A DNA stretch of 64,000 bases from MFD09286-c1 sp963701015 (GCA_963701015.1 OY969556.1:3782001-3846000); one strand, 5' to 3'. Shown: positions 1 through 8,969, counted from the first letter of the stretch. Notes: generated by a model not told the origin, from the sequence alone. Program-made: numbers and translations.

Positions 1-308
1 TGAACTTTTTTACCAATGTCGCCAAGTTTTCGGGTAAGTTGCAATTCTATTTGGGAATGAACATCTTCAATACCATCTTCTATTTTAAAGCCTTCAGTTT
101 TTATTGAATGATAAATAGCAACCAGTTCTTTAACCAACACTTTTAGTTCACTAGTCTCCAAAAGGCCAACCGATTCAAGCATGGTTATATGTGCGATGGT
201 TCCCAAAATATCAGCTTCGGCAATATAGACATCTAATTCCCTGTCCTTGCCAACCGTAAATTGTTCCACCAAATTATTAACTGCAGTCCCTTTATCCCAA
301 AGTTTCAT
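1..308 (-). CDS. argH: Argininosuccinate lyase, N-terminal part (cut by window edge)
   Basis: Reading the minus strand from the ATG at 308 gives about 102 residues of an argininosuccinate lyase N-terminus: it opens MKLWDKG, carries TVGKDRELD and reaches the conserved IEDVHSQIE segment. The enzyme splits argininosuccinate into arginine and fumarate in the cytoplasm, the last step of arginine synthesis. The start is well supported by a strong purine-rich ribosome site (AAGGAGGGG) just upstream. The gene runs off the left edge. It follows proC and argR on the same strand, so the three probably form the beginning of an arginine operon. Family assignment is firm; the rest of the protein cannot be seen. 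Confidence 0.93.
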   Translation of the reverse strand, partial: MKLWDKGTAVNNLVEQFTVGKDRELDVYIAEADILGTIAHITMLESVGLLETSELKVLVKELVAIYHSIKTEGFKIEDGIEDVHSQIELQLTRKLGDIGKKV

Positions 309-321
309 TGCCCCTCCTTAT

Positions 322-340
322 TCCTCCCCAAAGGGGAGGA
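322..340. repeat. Short perfect inverted repeat in the proC-argH gap
   Basis: Arms TCCTCCCC (322-329) and GGGGAGGA (333-340) with a 3-base loop. It sits between the proC stop and the argH ribosome site. On the transcript the GGGGAGGA arm resembles the ribosome-binding purine run just downstream, so the hairpin could affect argH translation or be a processing site. There is no T-run, so it is not a classic terminator. Confidence 0.5.
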
Positions 341-355
341 GAAAGCCTTCTTTAT

Positions 356-1177
356 TTATTTTATTTTATCAATTTCGTTAAATGAATGGACTATTCCTTT
401 AATAACTGCTGAACTCAAACCATTGTGTTCCATTTCATTCAGACCTTTAATAGTCAAGCCCATAGGTGTTGTAACCTTGTCAATTTCCTGCTCAGGATGC
501 AAGCCGTTTTGCAACAATAATGAAGCTGCACCTTTTGCAACCTGGGCAACAATTAATTGTGCTTCATCTGCATGGAAGCCAACTTGTATTCCACCTTGCG
601 AAGCAGCCCTCATAAACCTCATCATATAAGCAGTTCCGCAAGAACCAAGAACAGTTGCTGCTGCCATCATTTTTTCTTCAATTACAAGCGTTGAGCCAAG
701 TTTATCAAAAATTGCCTTTACCGACAGAAACTCATTGCTTGTGGGTTTATTTGAAGCCAAACATGTCATTGACTCGCAAATGGAAATTGCAATATTTGGC
801 ATTATGCGCACTACTACAAATCCGGGTCCAATTACTTTTTCAACTTCATCAAAACTTAAAGCCGAAACAACCGAAATTATTATTTGCTTTTTATTATTAA
901 GCTTTACTTTTAAACCTTTAAGTAAATCCATTGCCTGACGAGGTTGAACAGCCAATAAAATAAAATCGGCATCATTAATTGCCAATTCATTGTCATGTGT
1001 GGCTTTAACCCCAAATTCTTTCAAATCTGCAAGAGATTGCGACGCTGCCCTGGTGATAGTTATATTTTCCTTTTTAAAAACACCTGATTTAATAAAACCT
1101 TGTGTGATTGCCAGGCCGATATTACCTCCTCCAAGTACTGCTATTTTCTTTGAATTTACTGCCATTGTACTTTTCAT
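356..1177 (-). CDS. proC: Pyrroline-5-carboxylate reductase
   Basis: A 273-residue NAD(P)H-dependent reductase that makes proline from pyrroline-5-carboxylate. The N-terminal Rossmann fold shows KIAVLGGGNIG at residues 11-21; the ILLAVQPRQ segment follows about 80 residues later; the C-terminal dimerisation/active-site helix region contains GSCGTAYM and the family signature DKVTTPMGLTIKGL. Length is normal. The start could be Met1 or Met5; both lie upstream of the fold. It lies 80 bp downstream of argR and 47 bp upstream of argH, all on the minus strand. Proline synthesis coupled with arginine genes is common in Bacteroidota. Confidence 0.95.
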   Translation of the reverse strand: MKSTMAVNSKKIAVLGGGNIGLAITQGFIKSGVFKKENITITRAASQSLADLKEFGVKATHDNELAINDADFILLAVQPRQAMDLLKGLKVKLNNKKQIIISVVSALSFDEVEKVIGPGFVVVRIMPNIAISICESMTCLASNKPTSNEFLSVKAIFDKLGSTLVIEEKMMAAATVLGSCGTAYMMRFMRAASQGGIQVGFHADEAQLIVAQVAKGAASLLLQNGLHPEQEIDKVTTPMGLTIKGLNEMEHNGLSSAVIKGIVHSFNEIDKIK

Positions 1178-1257
1178 TTTAATGCGAATTGTATTCTTTA
1201 AATGAAGCCTGCAAAAATACTAAAACCTTTATACTTTAAAACCCGATATAAATAAAT

Positions 1258-1740
1258 TTAAATTTTACCTTCAAGCTCAGGCATAATCATTATCATAGCA
1301 TTTTTAACATCTTGAGGGGCAACCCCTTCAACAGGAATTACTAAAATTGTATCATCGCCAGCAATGGTTCCGAGTACTTCGTAGGGGGCGTTGCTATCAA
1401 TAAGTGAAGCAATGCTACTTGCATAGCCCGATTTGGTACGAATTACTCCTAAATTATTCGAAAATTTAATGGATATAAATCCATTTACCGGGAAATTATC
1501 TCTATTTATAGCATGTTTAATTTGTAATCCTTCCTGCCCTTCAGGTAAAAAGTAAATATAGCCTTTTTCCGGATCGGCAATTTTACCAACTTTCAGGAAT
1601 TTTAAATCGCGTGAAAGTGTTGCCTGTGTCAGTGCAAAACCCTTCTCGGCCAATACTGTTAACAATTCTTCCTGAGTACTTATCTTCATAGTACCCACTA
1701 TTTTCCTTATGGCTAAAAGCCTCTTTGTTTTCGAGCTCAT
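1258..1740 (-). CDS. argR: Arginine repressor ArgR/AhrC
   Basis: A 160-residue arginine-responsive DNA-binding protein. The winged helix (about residues 1-70) includes STQEELLTVLAEKGF and QATLSRDLKFL. The C-terminal arginine-binding hexamerisation domain carries the hallmark GTIAGDDTILVI. It is the first gene of the argR-proC-argH group and is divergent from carB, so one intergenic region can serve both transcription units. Two ARG-box-like palindromes overlap its own promoter, which suggests autorepression. Confidence 0.95.
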   Translation of the reverse strand: MSSKTKRLLAIRKIVGTMKISTQEELLTVLAEKGFALTQATLSRDLKFLKVGKIADPEKGYIYFLPEGQEGLQIKHAINRDNFPVNGFISIKFSNNLGVIRTKSGYASSIASLIDSNAPYEVLGTIAGDDTILVIPVEGVAPQDVKNAMIMIMPELEGKI

Positions 1741-1742
1741 TA

Positions 1743-1777
1743 CGAATATATATACAAATTGATTGCAAATTTATACA
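1743..1777 (-). promoter_or_regulatory. Paired ARG-box-like operators over the argR promoter
   Basis: Two 14-mers, CGAATATATATACA (1743-1756) and TGCAAATTTATACA (1764-1777), match the ArgR box TGAATWWWWATTCA at 12 and about 11 positions. Their starts are 21 bp apart, the two-helical-turn spacing known for ArgR hexamer sites. On the minus strand TAAATTTG (1766-1773) fits the Bacteroidota -7 element TAnnTTTG, so the second box overlaps the argR core promoter. No clear -33 element is seen. Confidence 0.5.
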
Positions 1778-1816
1778 TATTTCTAAATAAAAAATCGTTT
1801 TTTAAAAATTAATTTA

Positions 1817-1824
1817 TACTTTTG
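1817..1824 (+). promoter_or_regulatory. Candidate carB promoter (-7 element)
   Basis: TACTTTTG matches TAnnTTTG exactly and is the best candidate -7 element for carB. It would give a leader of roughly 175 bases before the carB start codon. The -33 region is only T-rich, without a clear TTTG. Confidence 0.45.
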
Positions 1825-1941
1825 CATAGAATTTTAGTTCTATTGGTTATAACTTAATAATTTCCTGATTAACAGGCTAATTTAATGCAAATGGTTAATT
1901 TTTCAGAAAAGACATTTAACGAAATAAGTATAAATTTATTT

Positions 1942-1967
1942 AATCCCCTTTCAAGGGGATTTTTTTT
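1942..1967 (+). terminator. Intrinsic terminator inside the carB leader (attenuator candidate)
   Basis: A 9-bp stem AATCCCCTT / AAGGGGATT (1942-1950, 1953-1961) is followed by a run of T. The upstream gene argR is transcribed away from it, so it cannot end a gene there; it lies between the candidate carB promoter and carB. A 31-codon ORF beginning at ATG 1885 and stopping at 1980 spans the hairpin, so it could be a leader peptide, though that may be chance. I see no obvious anti-terminator or riboswitch fold. Confidence 0.55.
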
Positions 1968-2007
1968 GTGTATAAATTGAAACTAACAGAAAAAAATATA
2001 TTTCTCA

Positions 2008-5000
2008 ATGGATAAAAATATTAAGAAAATAGTATTGCTCGGCTCTGGAGCACTAAAAATTGGAGAAGCAGGTGAATTTGATTATTCAGGTTCCCAGGCA
2101 TTAAAAGCTTTGAAAGAAGAAGGAATTTTTACTGTGCTTATCAATCCAAATATTGCAACAGTGCAAACTTCAGAAGGAATTGCCGATAAAATATATTTTC
2201 TACCAGTTACACCCTATTTTGTTGAGAAGGTAATAAAAAAGGAAAAACCTGATGGTATTTTACTTTCATTTGGTGGGCAAACGGCATTGAATTGCGGAAC
2301 TGAACTTTTCAAAACTGGAGTTTTGGAAAATAACAATGTTCGCGTTTTGGGAACGCCCGTGAGAGCAATAATGGATACTGAAGATCGCCAGCTTTTTGTT
2401 GACAAACTAAACGAAATTGAGGTTAAATCATGCAGGAGCGAAGCCGTTACAACTGTTGAAAATGCTGTTAAAGCCGCCGAACGTCTAGGCTTTCCAATTA
2501 TCATAAGAGCAGCTTATACATTGGGAGGACAGGGAAGTGGATTTGCATACAATGTTGAGGATTTGCGAAAAATGGCTGAAAAAGCATTTTCCTATTCAAA
2601 TCAAATTTTGGTTGAAGAATCATTAAAAGGTTGGAAAGAAGTTGAATATGAAGTTGTGCGCGATTGTTACGATAACTGTATTACGGTTTGTAATATGGAA
2701 AATTTTGACCCTTTGGGAATCCATACCGGAGAAAGTATTGTAGTTGCACCATCTCAAACACTTACAAATAGTGAATATCATAAACTCCGTGAAATTTCAA
2801 TCCGCACCATTCGGCACATTGGAATTGTGGGCGAATGTAACATACAATATGCACTTGATCCAAATTCTGAAGATTACAGGGTTATTGAAGTAAATGCCCG
2901 TTTATCGCGATCTTCAGCATTGGCGTCTAAGGCAACAGGTTATCCGCTTGCTTTTGTTGCTGCAAAATTGGCATTAGGTTATGGCTTGCATGAACTGAAA
3001 AATTCTGTAACAAAAACTACATCAGCATTTTTCGAACCTGCCCTGGATTATATTGTTTGCAAAATTCCCCGTTGGGATTTGAATAAATTCATCGGCGTTT
3101 CCAAGCAAATAGGTTCATCCATGAAAAGCGTAGGTGAGGTTATGGCAATTGGTCGTTCTTTCGAAGAAGTAATTCAAAAAGGCTTACGCATGATTGGTCA
3201 GGGAATGCACGGCTTTGTAGGCAACCGAGACCTTGAATTTGATGATATTGACAAAGAACTTTCGGAGCCTACCGATATGCGAATTTTCGTTATCGAAAAA
3301 GCTTTTGAAAAGGGATATTCGGTTGATAAAATTCATTTACTCACAAAAATTGATAAATGGTTTTTATATAAGTTGAAGAATATTTTCGAACTGAAAAATT
3401 CATTAGAAACTTATGATAATCTTGAAAAATTACCTGATGAACTTTTACTTGATGCGAAAAAGATGGGGTTCTCTGATTTTCAGATAGCCCGTAGCATTGT
3501 GAAGAATGGGAATGACAAAATGGAAGCCGCCATGCTCGATGTAAGAAAATACAGGAAAAGCAAAGGTATTGTACCATTTGTTAAGCAAATAGATACACTG
3601 GCAGCAGAATATCCGGCTCAAACCAATTATTTGTATATGACCTATCATGGAATTGAACATGATATTGAATTTTATAACGATAAAAAGTCTGTCATTGTTT
3701 TGGGTTCAGGGGCATACCGTATTGGCAGTTCGGTGGAATTTGACTGGTGTTCTGTAAATGCTGTTTTAACAGCACATAAACATAATTACCGTTCGGTAAT
3801 GATAAATTATAACCCTGAAACCGTAAGTACCGATTATGATATGTGCGACAGGTTGTTTTTTGATGAATTATCGTTCGAAAGGGTAATGGATGTTATTGAT
3901 TTGGAAAGTCCAAAAGGCGTAATTCTTTCAATGGGAGGTCAAATTCCAAATAACCTTGCCATGCGTTTGCATGAACAAAAAGTCCCAATTTTGGGTACAT
4001 CACCAATAAATATTGACAGGGCTGAAAATCGCCACAAGTTTTCATCCATGCTTGATAAATTAAAAATTGACCAACCCCGTTGGCAAGAACTTACGAGTTT
4101 TGATGAAATTGATGATTTTATTGCAAAAGTCGGTTTCCCGGTTTTGATTCGTCCTTCCTATGTTCTTTCAGGCGCAGCCATGAATGTTTGTTCGAACCGC
4201 GAAGAAATGGAACATTTCCTAAAACTGGCCGCCAAAGTCTCCAAACAATATCCGGTGGTAGTTTCAGAATTTATTCAGAACGCTAAGGAAATTGAAATAG
4301 ATGCCGTTGCTAAAGAAGGCGAATTATTTGCTTATGCAATTTCAGAACATATTGAATTTGCAGGTGTACACTCAGGTGATGCGACTTTGGTTTTCCCTGC
4401 CCAAAAATTATATTTCGAAACCATAAAACGGATCAAAAAAATTGCTCGTGAAATTGCAAAAGAATTGAATATTTCTGGTCCGTTTAATATGCAGTTTCTT
4501 GCTAAAGACAATGATATTAAAGTAATAGAATGTAATCTCCGTGCTTCGCGAAGCTTTCCATTTGTTTCAAAAGTTTTAAAATCGAACTTTATTGAAATTG
4601 CTACAAAAATAATGCTTGATGAACCCGTTCAAAAGCTCGATAAATCGACTTTCGAGCTTGATTATATCGGCATCAAAGCCAGCCAGTTTTCATTTTCACG
4701 ACTTGCAAAAGCTGACCCGGTTTTGGGCGTAGATATGGCCTCAACAGGTGAAGTTGGTTGCATTGGCGAAGATTATTACGAAACTTTGTTGAAATCGATG
4801 CTTTCAGTTGGATACAGAATTCCCAAGAAAAACATAATGCTTTCAACTGGAGAAATGAAATCGAAAGTTGAATTGTTGAATGGCGTCCGTCAGCTTGTTG
4901 AACGTGGTTTCAACCTTTATGCAACTCGTGGAACAGCTGAATTTTTAAAACTCAATGGAATTGATGCCCAGGTTGTTTACTGGCCTGACGAAAACCAGAA

Positions 5001-5229
5001 ACCAAATGTAATGGATTATGTGAAGACCAAAGTATTCGATTTGGTTATCAATGTCCCTAAAAACCTTTCAAAAACAGAATTGAACAATGATTATGAAATC
5101 CGCCGTGGCGCTATTGATTTCAATATTCCATTAATTACAAATGCACGTTTAGCAAATGCTTTTATAAACGCCATTTGCAAAAAAAATATCGACGACATTT
5201 CAATTAAAAGCTGGGACGAATATAAATAA
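2008..5229 (+). CDS. carB: Carbamoyl-phosphate synthase, large subunit
   Basis: A 1073-residue subunit that makes carbamoyl phosphate from bicarbonate, ammonia and two ATP, feeding arginine and pyrimidine synthesis. Domain order is canonical: first ATP-grasp half (about 1-400, with LLGSGALKIGEAGEFDYSG), oligomerisation domain (about 400-550), second ATP-grasp half (about 550-930, with VLGSGAYRIGSSVEFDWC) and the C-terminal MGS-like regulatory domain containing LYATRGTAEF. Length is typical. carA is not in the window. The gene is divergent from argR and has a long leader with a terminator-like hairpin. Confidence 0.97.
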   Translation: MDKNIKKIVLLGSGALKIGEAGEFDYSGSQALKALKEEGIFTVLINPNIATVQTSEGIADKIYFLPVTPYFVEKVIKKEKPDGILLSFGGQTALNCGTELFKTGVLENNNVRVLGTPVRAIMDTEDRQLFVDKLNEIEVKSCRSEAVTTVENAVKAAERLGFPIIIRAAYTLGGQGSGFAYNVEDLRKMAEKAFSYSNQILVEESLKGWKEVEYEVVRDCYDNCITVCNMENFDPLGIHTGESIVVAPSQTLTNSEYHKLREISIRTIRHIGIVGECNIQYALDPNSEDYRVIEVNARLSRSSALASKATGYPLAFVAAKLALGYGLHELKNSVTKTTSAFFEPALDYIVCKIPRWDLNKFIGVSKQIGSSMKSVGEVMAIGRSFEEVIQKGLRMIGQGMHGFVGNRDLEFDDIDKELSEPTDMRIFVIEKAFEKGYSVDKIHLLTKIDKWFLYKLKNIFELKNSLETYDNLEKLPDELLLDAKKMGFSDFQIARSIVKNGNDKMEAAMLDVRKYRKSKGIVPFVKQIDTLAAEYPAQTNYLYMTYHGIEHDIEFYNDKKSVIVLGSGAYRIGSSVEFDWCSVNAVLTAHKHNYRSVMINYNPETVSTDYDMCDRLFFDELSFERVMDVIDLESPKGVILSMGGQIPNNLAMRLHEQKVPILGTSPINIDRAENRHKFSSMLDKLKIDQPRWQELTSFDEIDDFIAKVGFPVLIRPSYVLSGAAMNVCSNREEMEHFLKLAAKVSKQYPVVVSEFIQNAKEIEIDAVAKEGELFAYAISEHIEFAGVHSGDATLVFPAQKLYFETIKRIKKIAREIAKELNISGPFNMQFLAKDNDIKVIECNLRASRSFPFVSKVLKSNFIEIATKIMLDEPVQKLDKSTFELDYIGIKASQFSFSRLAKADPVLGVDMASTGEVGCIGEDYYETLLKSMLSVGYRIPKKNIMLSTGEMKSKVELLNGVRQLVERGFNLYATRGTAEFLKLNGIDAQVVYWPDENQKPNVMDYVKTKVFDLVINVPKNLSKTELNNDYEIRRGAIDFNIPLITNARLANAFINAICKKNIDDISIKSWDEYK

Positions 5230-5347
5230 AATCAGGTATTTAGACTATAGACTATCAGACTTAAGCAAAACTTTAGTATCTTGAAGTCAAGAATTGAAGC
5301 CCTATTTAATAAATGCCCATACGCCCTATAACTTCAAAAATGAAACA

Positions 5348-5965
5348 ATGAAAACATCGTGGCTCGAAGCCGTTAAACAAATTCATGCCTTAGCACAAAC
5401 TGGTATTTTTTATAAACCCGGCGCATATGAAATAGAAAGGTACGAGCAAATTATTAAAATATGCGATGAACAATTAGTGCAATATTCAAATCATACAGTT
5501 GAAGAAATAGGTCAATTTTTTTCAGGTGATACCGGATATATTACTCCAAAAACTGATGTTAGGGCGGTAGTTTTTGAGGGGCCAAAAATATTAATGGTCC
5601 AGGAAAAAGCAGATAATAACTGGACAATTCCTGGAGGATGGGCCGATATTGGTTATACACCCTATGAAATAGCTGTAAAAGAAACCAGTGAAGAAGCCGG
5701 ATTAAATGTGAAACCAGTCAGGTTACTGGCAGTTATGGACAAAAAATGTCATCCACATCCGGCGTCTCCTTTTTATTCCTATAAAATATTTATTTTATGT
5801 GAAATTATCGGGGGCAATTTAAGTGCAGGAAATGAAACTTTAGATGCCCAATTTTTTGATTTAGATAATATTCCAGAACTTTCATCGGAAAGATTAACAA
5901 AAGGGCAGTTAGAAATTTTAATTGAACGGTATAATAATCCAATGTTGCCAGCTTATTGCGAATAA
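5348..5965 (+). CDS. Nudix hydrolase with N-terminal helical domain
   Basis: I start this 205-residue protein at the ATG at 5348; an in-frame TTG at 5294 would add 18 residues of weak character. The N-terminus (WLEAVKQIHALAQTG, then YEIERYEQI) matches the small helical domain found before the Nudix fold in hydrolases of X-linked nucleoside diphosphates. The Nudix box is recognisable from GGWADIG to KETSEEAGL: the three metal-binding glutamates of the second half are present, while the usual first Glu is Tyr and the usual Arg is Lys. Substrate unknown, probably a nucleoside-diphosphate sugar. Its stop abuts the stop of the convergent next gene. Confidence 0.85.
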   Translation: MKTSWLEAVKQIHALAQTGIFYKPGAYEIERYEQIIKICDEQLVQYSNHTVEEIGQFFSGDTGYITPKTDVRAVVFEGPKILMVQEKADNNWTIPGGWADIGYTPYEIAVKETSEEAGLNVKPVRLLAVMDKKCHPHPASPFYSYKIFILCEIIGGNLSAGNETLDAQFFDLDNIPELSSERLTKGQLEILIERYNNPMLPAYCE

Positions 5966-7180
5966 TTAAAGCTGCATTCCAAATACAAGAATATCACTTT
6001 GTTGCTTTAAATCATTTTTCCAACTTTCGAAAGTTTTTTCAAAAAGGTGTTTGTGTTTTGAAAATTCCTTTTTATAAATTTTCATTAGCAAACTTGATAT
6101 TTCTTCTGAAATAAAGCTTTTTTCATGATTTTCAAATCGATTTTCATTAAATCCATCATTTAAAATGTAAAGCAAATCACCATCTGAAAGCTGAACTTTG
6201 TGATTGGTAAATTCTGCATTTTTTGAAATAAATCCCTGTACCGATTTATCAGTCTTAAGTTCAACCAACTTGTCATTTTTTATAACAAATACAGGTAAGT
6301 TTATTCCAGAATAAAACAATGTTTTCTTTTTCAAATCAATTTGACAAAAAACAATATCGAGTAATTTCTTTGAATTGTCATTTGAATTGTCCAAAATATT
6401 TAAAAGCTTCTTTTGCAGATAATCAATAAATGAAGAAGGTTGTAATTTATCAATATTTGAATTTTCGATAATAAATTGTGTTAAACAAGCATTTATTGCT
6501 GAAGTATAAATAAATGATGCTACATTTTCCTTTGGTAAGAATCCAATACAAAAAAACAGATTATTTCCGTCAATCCATTCCCATAAAAAGTTCGAAGGAA
6601 TAGTTGTTATTTGCAATGAAAGTAAAAATGAATTTTTTATAACAGAATTTATCTTACTTCCGTCAGAGTTAACAATTGTATAAGCTCTTGATGATAAGTT
6701 TAGTTCTTCAGAAATTTCCTTTTTTTGGCGAATTAATATTTCCTTTTGTAATTTAAGCTTATCAGATTGTATTTCAACTTCTATAGTCTTCTTTTTGAGT
6801 TCGGCTTTGTAATTAACCAACTCAATAATATTTTTAACCCTTGCCACTAATTCGTTTTTATTAAAAGGCTTTGGGATTAAATCACATGCTCCAGCCTCAA
6901 ATGCCTCAGCAGATGACTCGGTAGCAGTTAACATAATTACTGGTATTTCTTTTGTTTTATCACTTTTTTTTAACTTTTTTAATGCCTCAATACCAGACAT
7001 TTCAGGCATTTGCCAATCCATTAAAATTAAATTGGGCGATTCTTTTAAAGCTAATTTAATGGCCTCGGAACCATCATTTGCAGCAATTACTGAATAACCT
7101 TCATTCTGATTTTCGAATATACTTCGTACCAGAGAAATTACCATTTTTGAATCATCAGCAATAAGGAGTTTATTCCCCAT
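5966..7180 (-). CDS. Response regulator with degenerate SpoIIE-type phosphatase domain
   Basis: A 404-residue protein. Residues 1-120 form a receiver domain with acidic pair D9/D10, phosphoacceptor D55, T85 and K104 (KPF), so it should be phosphorylatable. A coiled coil follows (about 125-165). The C-terminal 200 residues match the SpoIIE/RsbU PP2C fold in pattern (SGINLPVFVI, then LSDGDLLYILNDGF, and a closing SDILVFG). However, the first metal-binding aspartate motif (DxxGHG or DVSGKG in the two intact paralogues of this window) is replaced by FCIGFLPKE. It is probably a catalytically dead, signal-sensing pseudophosphatase. No partner kinase is adjacent. Confidence 0.75.
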   Translation of the reverse strand: MGNKLLIADDSKMVISLVRSIFENQNEGYSVIAANDGSEAIKLALKESPNLILMDWQMPEMSGIEALKKLKKSDKTKEIPVIMLTATESSAEAFEAGACDLIPKPFNKNELVARVKNIIELVNYKAELKKKTIEVEIQSDKLKLQKEILIRQKKEISEELNLSSRAYTIVNSDGSKINSVIKNSFLLSLQITTIPSNFLWEWIDGNNLFFCIGFLPKENVASFIYTSAINACLTQFIIENSNIDKLQPSSFIDYLQKKLLNILDNSNDNSKKLLDIVFCQIDLKKKTLFYSGINLPVFVIKNDKLVELKTDKSVQGFISKNAEFTNHKVQLSDGDLLYILNDGFNENRFENHEKSFISEEISSLLMKIYKKEFSKHKHLFEKTFESWKNDLKQQSDILVFGMQL

Positions 7181-7265
7181 AAATAACTTTTTTCAGCTCT
7201 TAAAATTAATTGTTACAGAAATTTAACCACAAGTTTACAAATTCTATATTTAAATTAAAGATACA

Positions 7266-7303
7266 ATTTAAAATAAAATAAGGCTCGTTCAATAGAGCCT
7301 TAT
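7266..7303 (-). terminator. Intrinsic terminator after the Spy-like gene
   Basis: Perfect 9-bp stem ATAAGGCTC / GAGCCTTAT (7278-7286 and 7295-7303) with an 8-base loop. Read on the minus strand it is followed by TTTATTTT. It lies 47 bp beyond the stop of the 7350-7889 gene and should end the sigma/anti-sigma operon. Confidence 0.8.
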
Positions 7304-7349
7304 ACTTACAATTCCATAATTCTGTTACAAAAATAGCAATAAGAATATG

Positions 7350-7889
7350 TTAATTTATTTGATGCTTGTCTAAATTTTTTCCTAAATGGAGATGATGAGG
7401 TGGAAGTGGTGGCATATCGTCAAATTCAATAAGGTTTAAGAAAAATGACGCAAGGGAATCCTGCTGGACAGGAGTGCATATTTTTTTTAAATCGAGATAA
7501 AAATTAATTGTATTCATTTTTAAAGCAGCATGTAAATTACCCACTTGTTTAGAATATTCAAATAATTTAGTTGTATCCGAATCATGTTTCTTTAGTTCAT
7601 TTAAAATGTTAAACCTTAATTGATGAAGTTGAATGATAATGTTTAATGAAGATTTCCGAAACAAGGTATCTACATGAATAAATTTTACTTTTTGGTCGGC
7701 ATTAAAATTTAATTTCTGAGGAATTATCATATCCATTCTCCCATGCCTAAAAGGCATTTCATGTTGCCACCTGTCATGAAATCCATGATATTTGTGCCAA
7801 ACAATACTAGAAACAATTGAAATATTTAAAACAGTCAATCCTATTATTATTAATATCAAGATGTTCGTTTTAGTCACTAATTTTCCCAT
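7350..7889 (-). CDS. Membrane-anchored Spy/CpxP-like periplasmic protein
   Basis: A 179-residue protein with one N-terminal membrane segment (about residues 9-30) and a helical domain outside the inner membrane. The His/Met-rich patch HEMPFRHGRMDM and the amphipathic helices resemble the Metal_resist/Spy-CpxP class, which sense metals or bind unfolded periplasmic proteins. The C-terminus is also His/Pro-rich (PPLPPHHLHLG). It is the third gene after an ECF sigma factor and its zinc-finger anti-sigma factor, 16 bp downstream of the latter. That order is typical for metal- or envelope-stress modules. The family match is by pattern only. Confidence 0.6.
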   Translation of the reverse strand: MGKLVTKTNILILIIIGLTVLNISIVSSIVWHKYHGFHDRWQHEMPFRHGRMDMIIPQKLNFNADQKVKFIHVDTLFRKSSLNIIIQLHQLRFNILNELKKHDSDTTKLFEYSKQVGNLHAALKMNTINFYLDLKKICTPVQQDSLASFFLNLIEFDDMPPLPPHHLHLGKNLDKHQIN

Positions 7890-7905
7890 AACTTAAAGTT
7901 TAATT

Positions 7906-8334
7906 CTATTTTTGATTCCCAGCCAATAAACTTACTTCCATTGATTCCTGGTTAATATCATTCCAACAATTATTTACAGCGTTAATTGAATATTGATTGG
8001 TTGAATTTGAATCCATGTAAATATTCCCAATACGGATGCCACCGTATAGTGAAATCAAAATTATTATGCTTACAAGTACAGGCTTTAAAATCCGTGAGTA
8101 ATAATTTTCTGTTTCGCTTGATTTTAATTTTTGGGCAATGCGAGTATAAATAAAAGGATTTGCCTCAACACTTTTTTGTCTGTCAATAATTTTAATGCTA
8201 TCGGTTAATATATTTGCAATTTTCATGCAATTAGGGCAAAAGTTTAAATGCTCTTCAACCATAGATTTTTCATCAATGCTTAATATATTTTCAGCATAGG
8301 CAAAAAGTTTCAAATTTATTAGATTACAGTCCAT
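7906..8334 (-). CDS. Anti-sigma factor with zinc-finger (ZAS) domain
   Basis: A 142-residue single-pass membrane protein. The N-terminal cytoplasmic part carries the ZAS signature H29-x3-C33-x2-C36, used to hold an ECF sigma factor. A membrane helix follows at about residues 85-105 and a short periplasmic tail after it. It lies 48 bp downstream of the ECF sigma gene and 16 bp upstream of the Spy-like gene. It most likely sequesters the sigma factor encoded next door; the inducing signal is unknown. Confidence 0.8.
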   Translation of the reverse strand: MDCNLINLKLFAYAENILSIDEKSMVEEHLNFCPNCMKIANILTDSIKIIDRQKSVEANPFIYTRIAQKLKSSETENYYSRILKPVLVSIIILISLYGGIRIGNIYMDSNSTNQYSINAVNNCWNDINQESMEVSLLAGNQK

Positions 8335-8382
8335 TTTTAAACTATTTACTGTTAGACAATTAATATCATAAAAACTTGCTCT

Positions 8383-8949
8383 TTAAAAAAATTCATTATG
8401 TAATTTCAGTAATCTTTTTTGCAAATTTGCTTTAGCTCGGAATATAAGCGATTCAACTGCTGAAATGCTTATTCCCATAATCTCAGCAATTTGTTCGTGC
8501 GGTAAGTCGTCGTATTTATGCAATATGAAAGCCGTTTTCTGTGTCGAAGGAAGCAAATCAATTGCACGGTTTAATATTTCAATTTTTTGTTGTTCAACCA
8601 ATTTTTTTTCAGGATCAATGCCGTCAGGAATAACTATCATTTTTTCGTTTCCGAACACATTTTCAATCTGGCTAACAAGCTTTTTCCATTTTATTTGCCT
8701 TAAAAAATTAATGCTTTGGTTTACAGCTATTCTGTACAACCAGGTTGACAAACTTGATTCTCCTCTAAATTTATCAATATTACGATAAACCTGGATAAAT
8801 ACATTTTGAGTTACATCTTCAGCATCTTCGCGATTTTTTATATATGCAAAACATGTTCTGAAGACCAGGTTTTTATAATTCTCAACCAAATATTTGAACG
8901 AATTTTCATCCTTTTGTATTATTCCTTTTACCAGATCGCTATCGGTCAT
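8383..8949 (-). CDS. ECF RNA polymerase sigma factor (sigma-70 family)
   Basis: A 188-residue extracytoplasmic-function sigma factor. Region 2 (about residues 15-90) includes YIKNREDAEDVTQNVFIQVY and STWLYRIAVN; region 4 (about 125-180) includes LLPSTQKTAFILHKY and the helix-turn-helix LPHEQIAEIMGISISAVES. It heads the three-gene operon with the anti-sigma factor and Spy-like protein. A long inverted repeat lies 21-52 bp upstream of its start codon and may be part of its control region. Confidence 0.93.
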   Translation of the reverse strand: MTDSDLVKGIIQKDENSFKYLVENYKNLVFRTCFAYIKNREDAEDVTQNVFIQVYRNIDKFRGESSLSTWLYRIAVNQSINFLRQIKWKKLVSQIENVFGNEKMIVIPDGIDPEKKLVEQQKIEILNRAIDLLPSTQKTAFILHKYDDLPHEQIAEIMGISISAVESLIFRAKANLQKRLLKLHNEFF

Positions 8950-8969
8950 AAATTGGTTTATATTATTGA

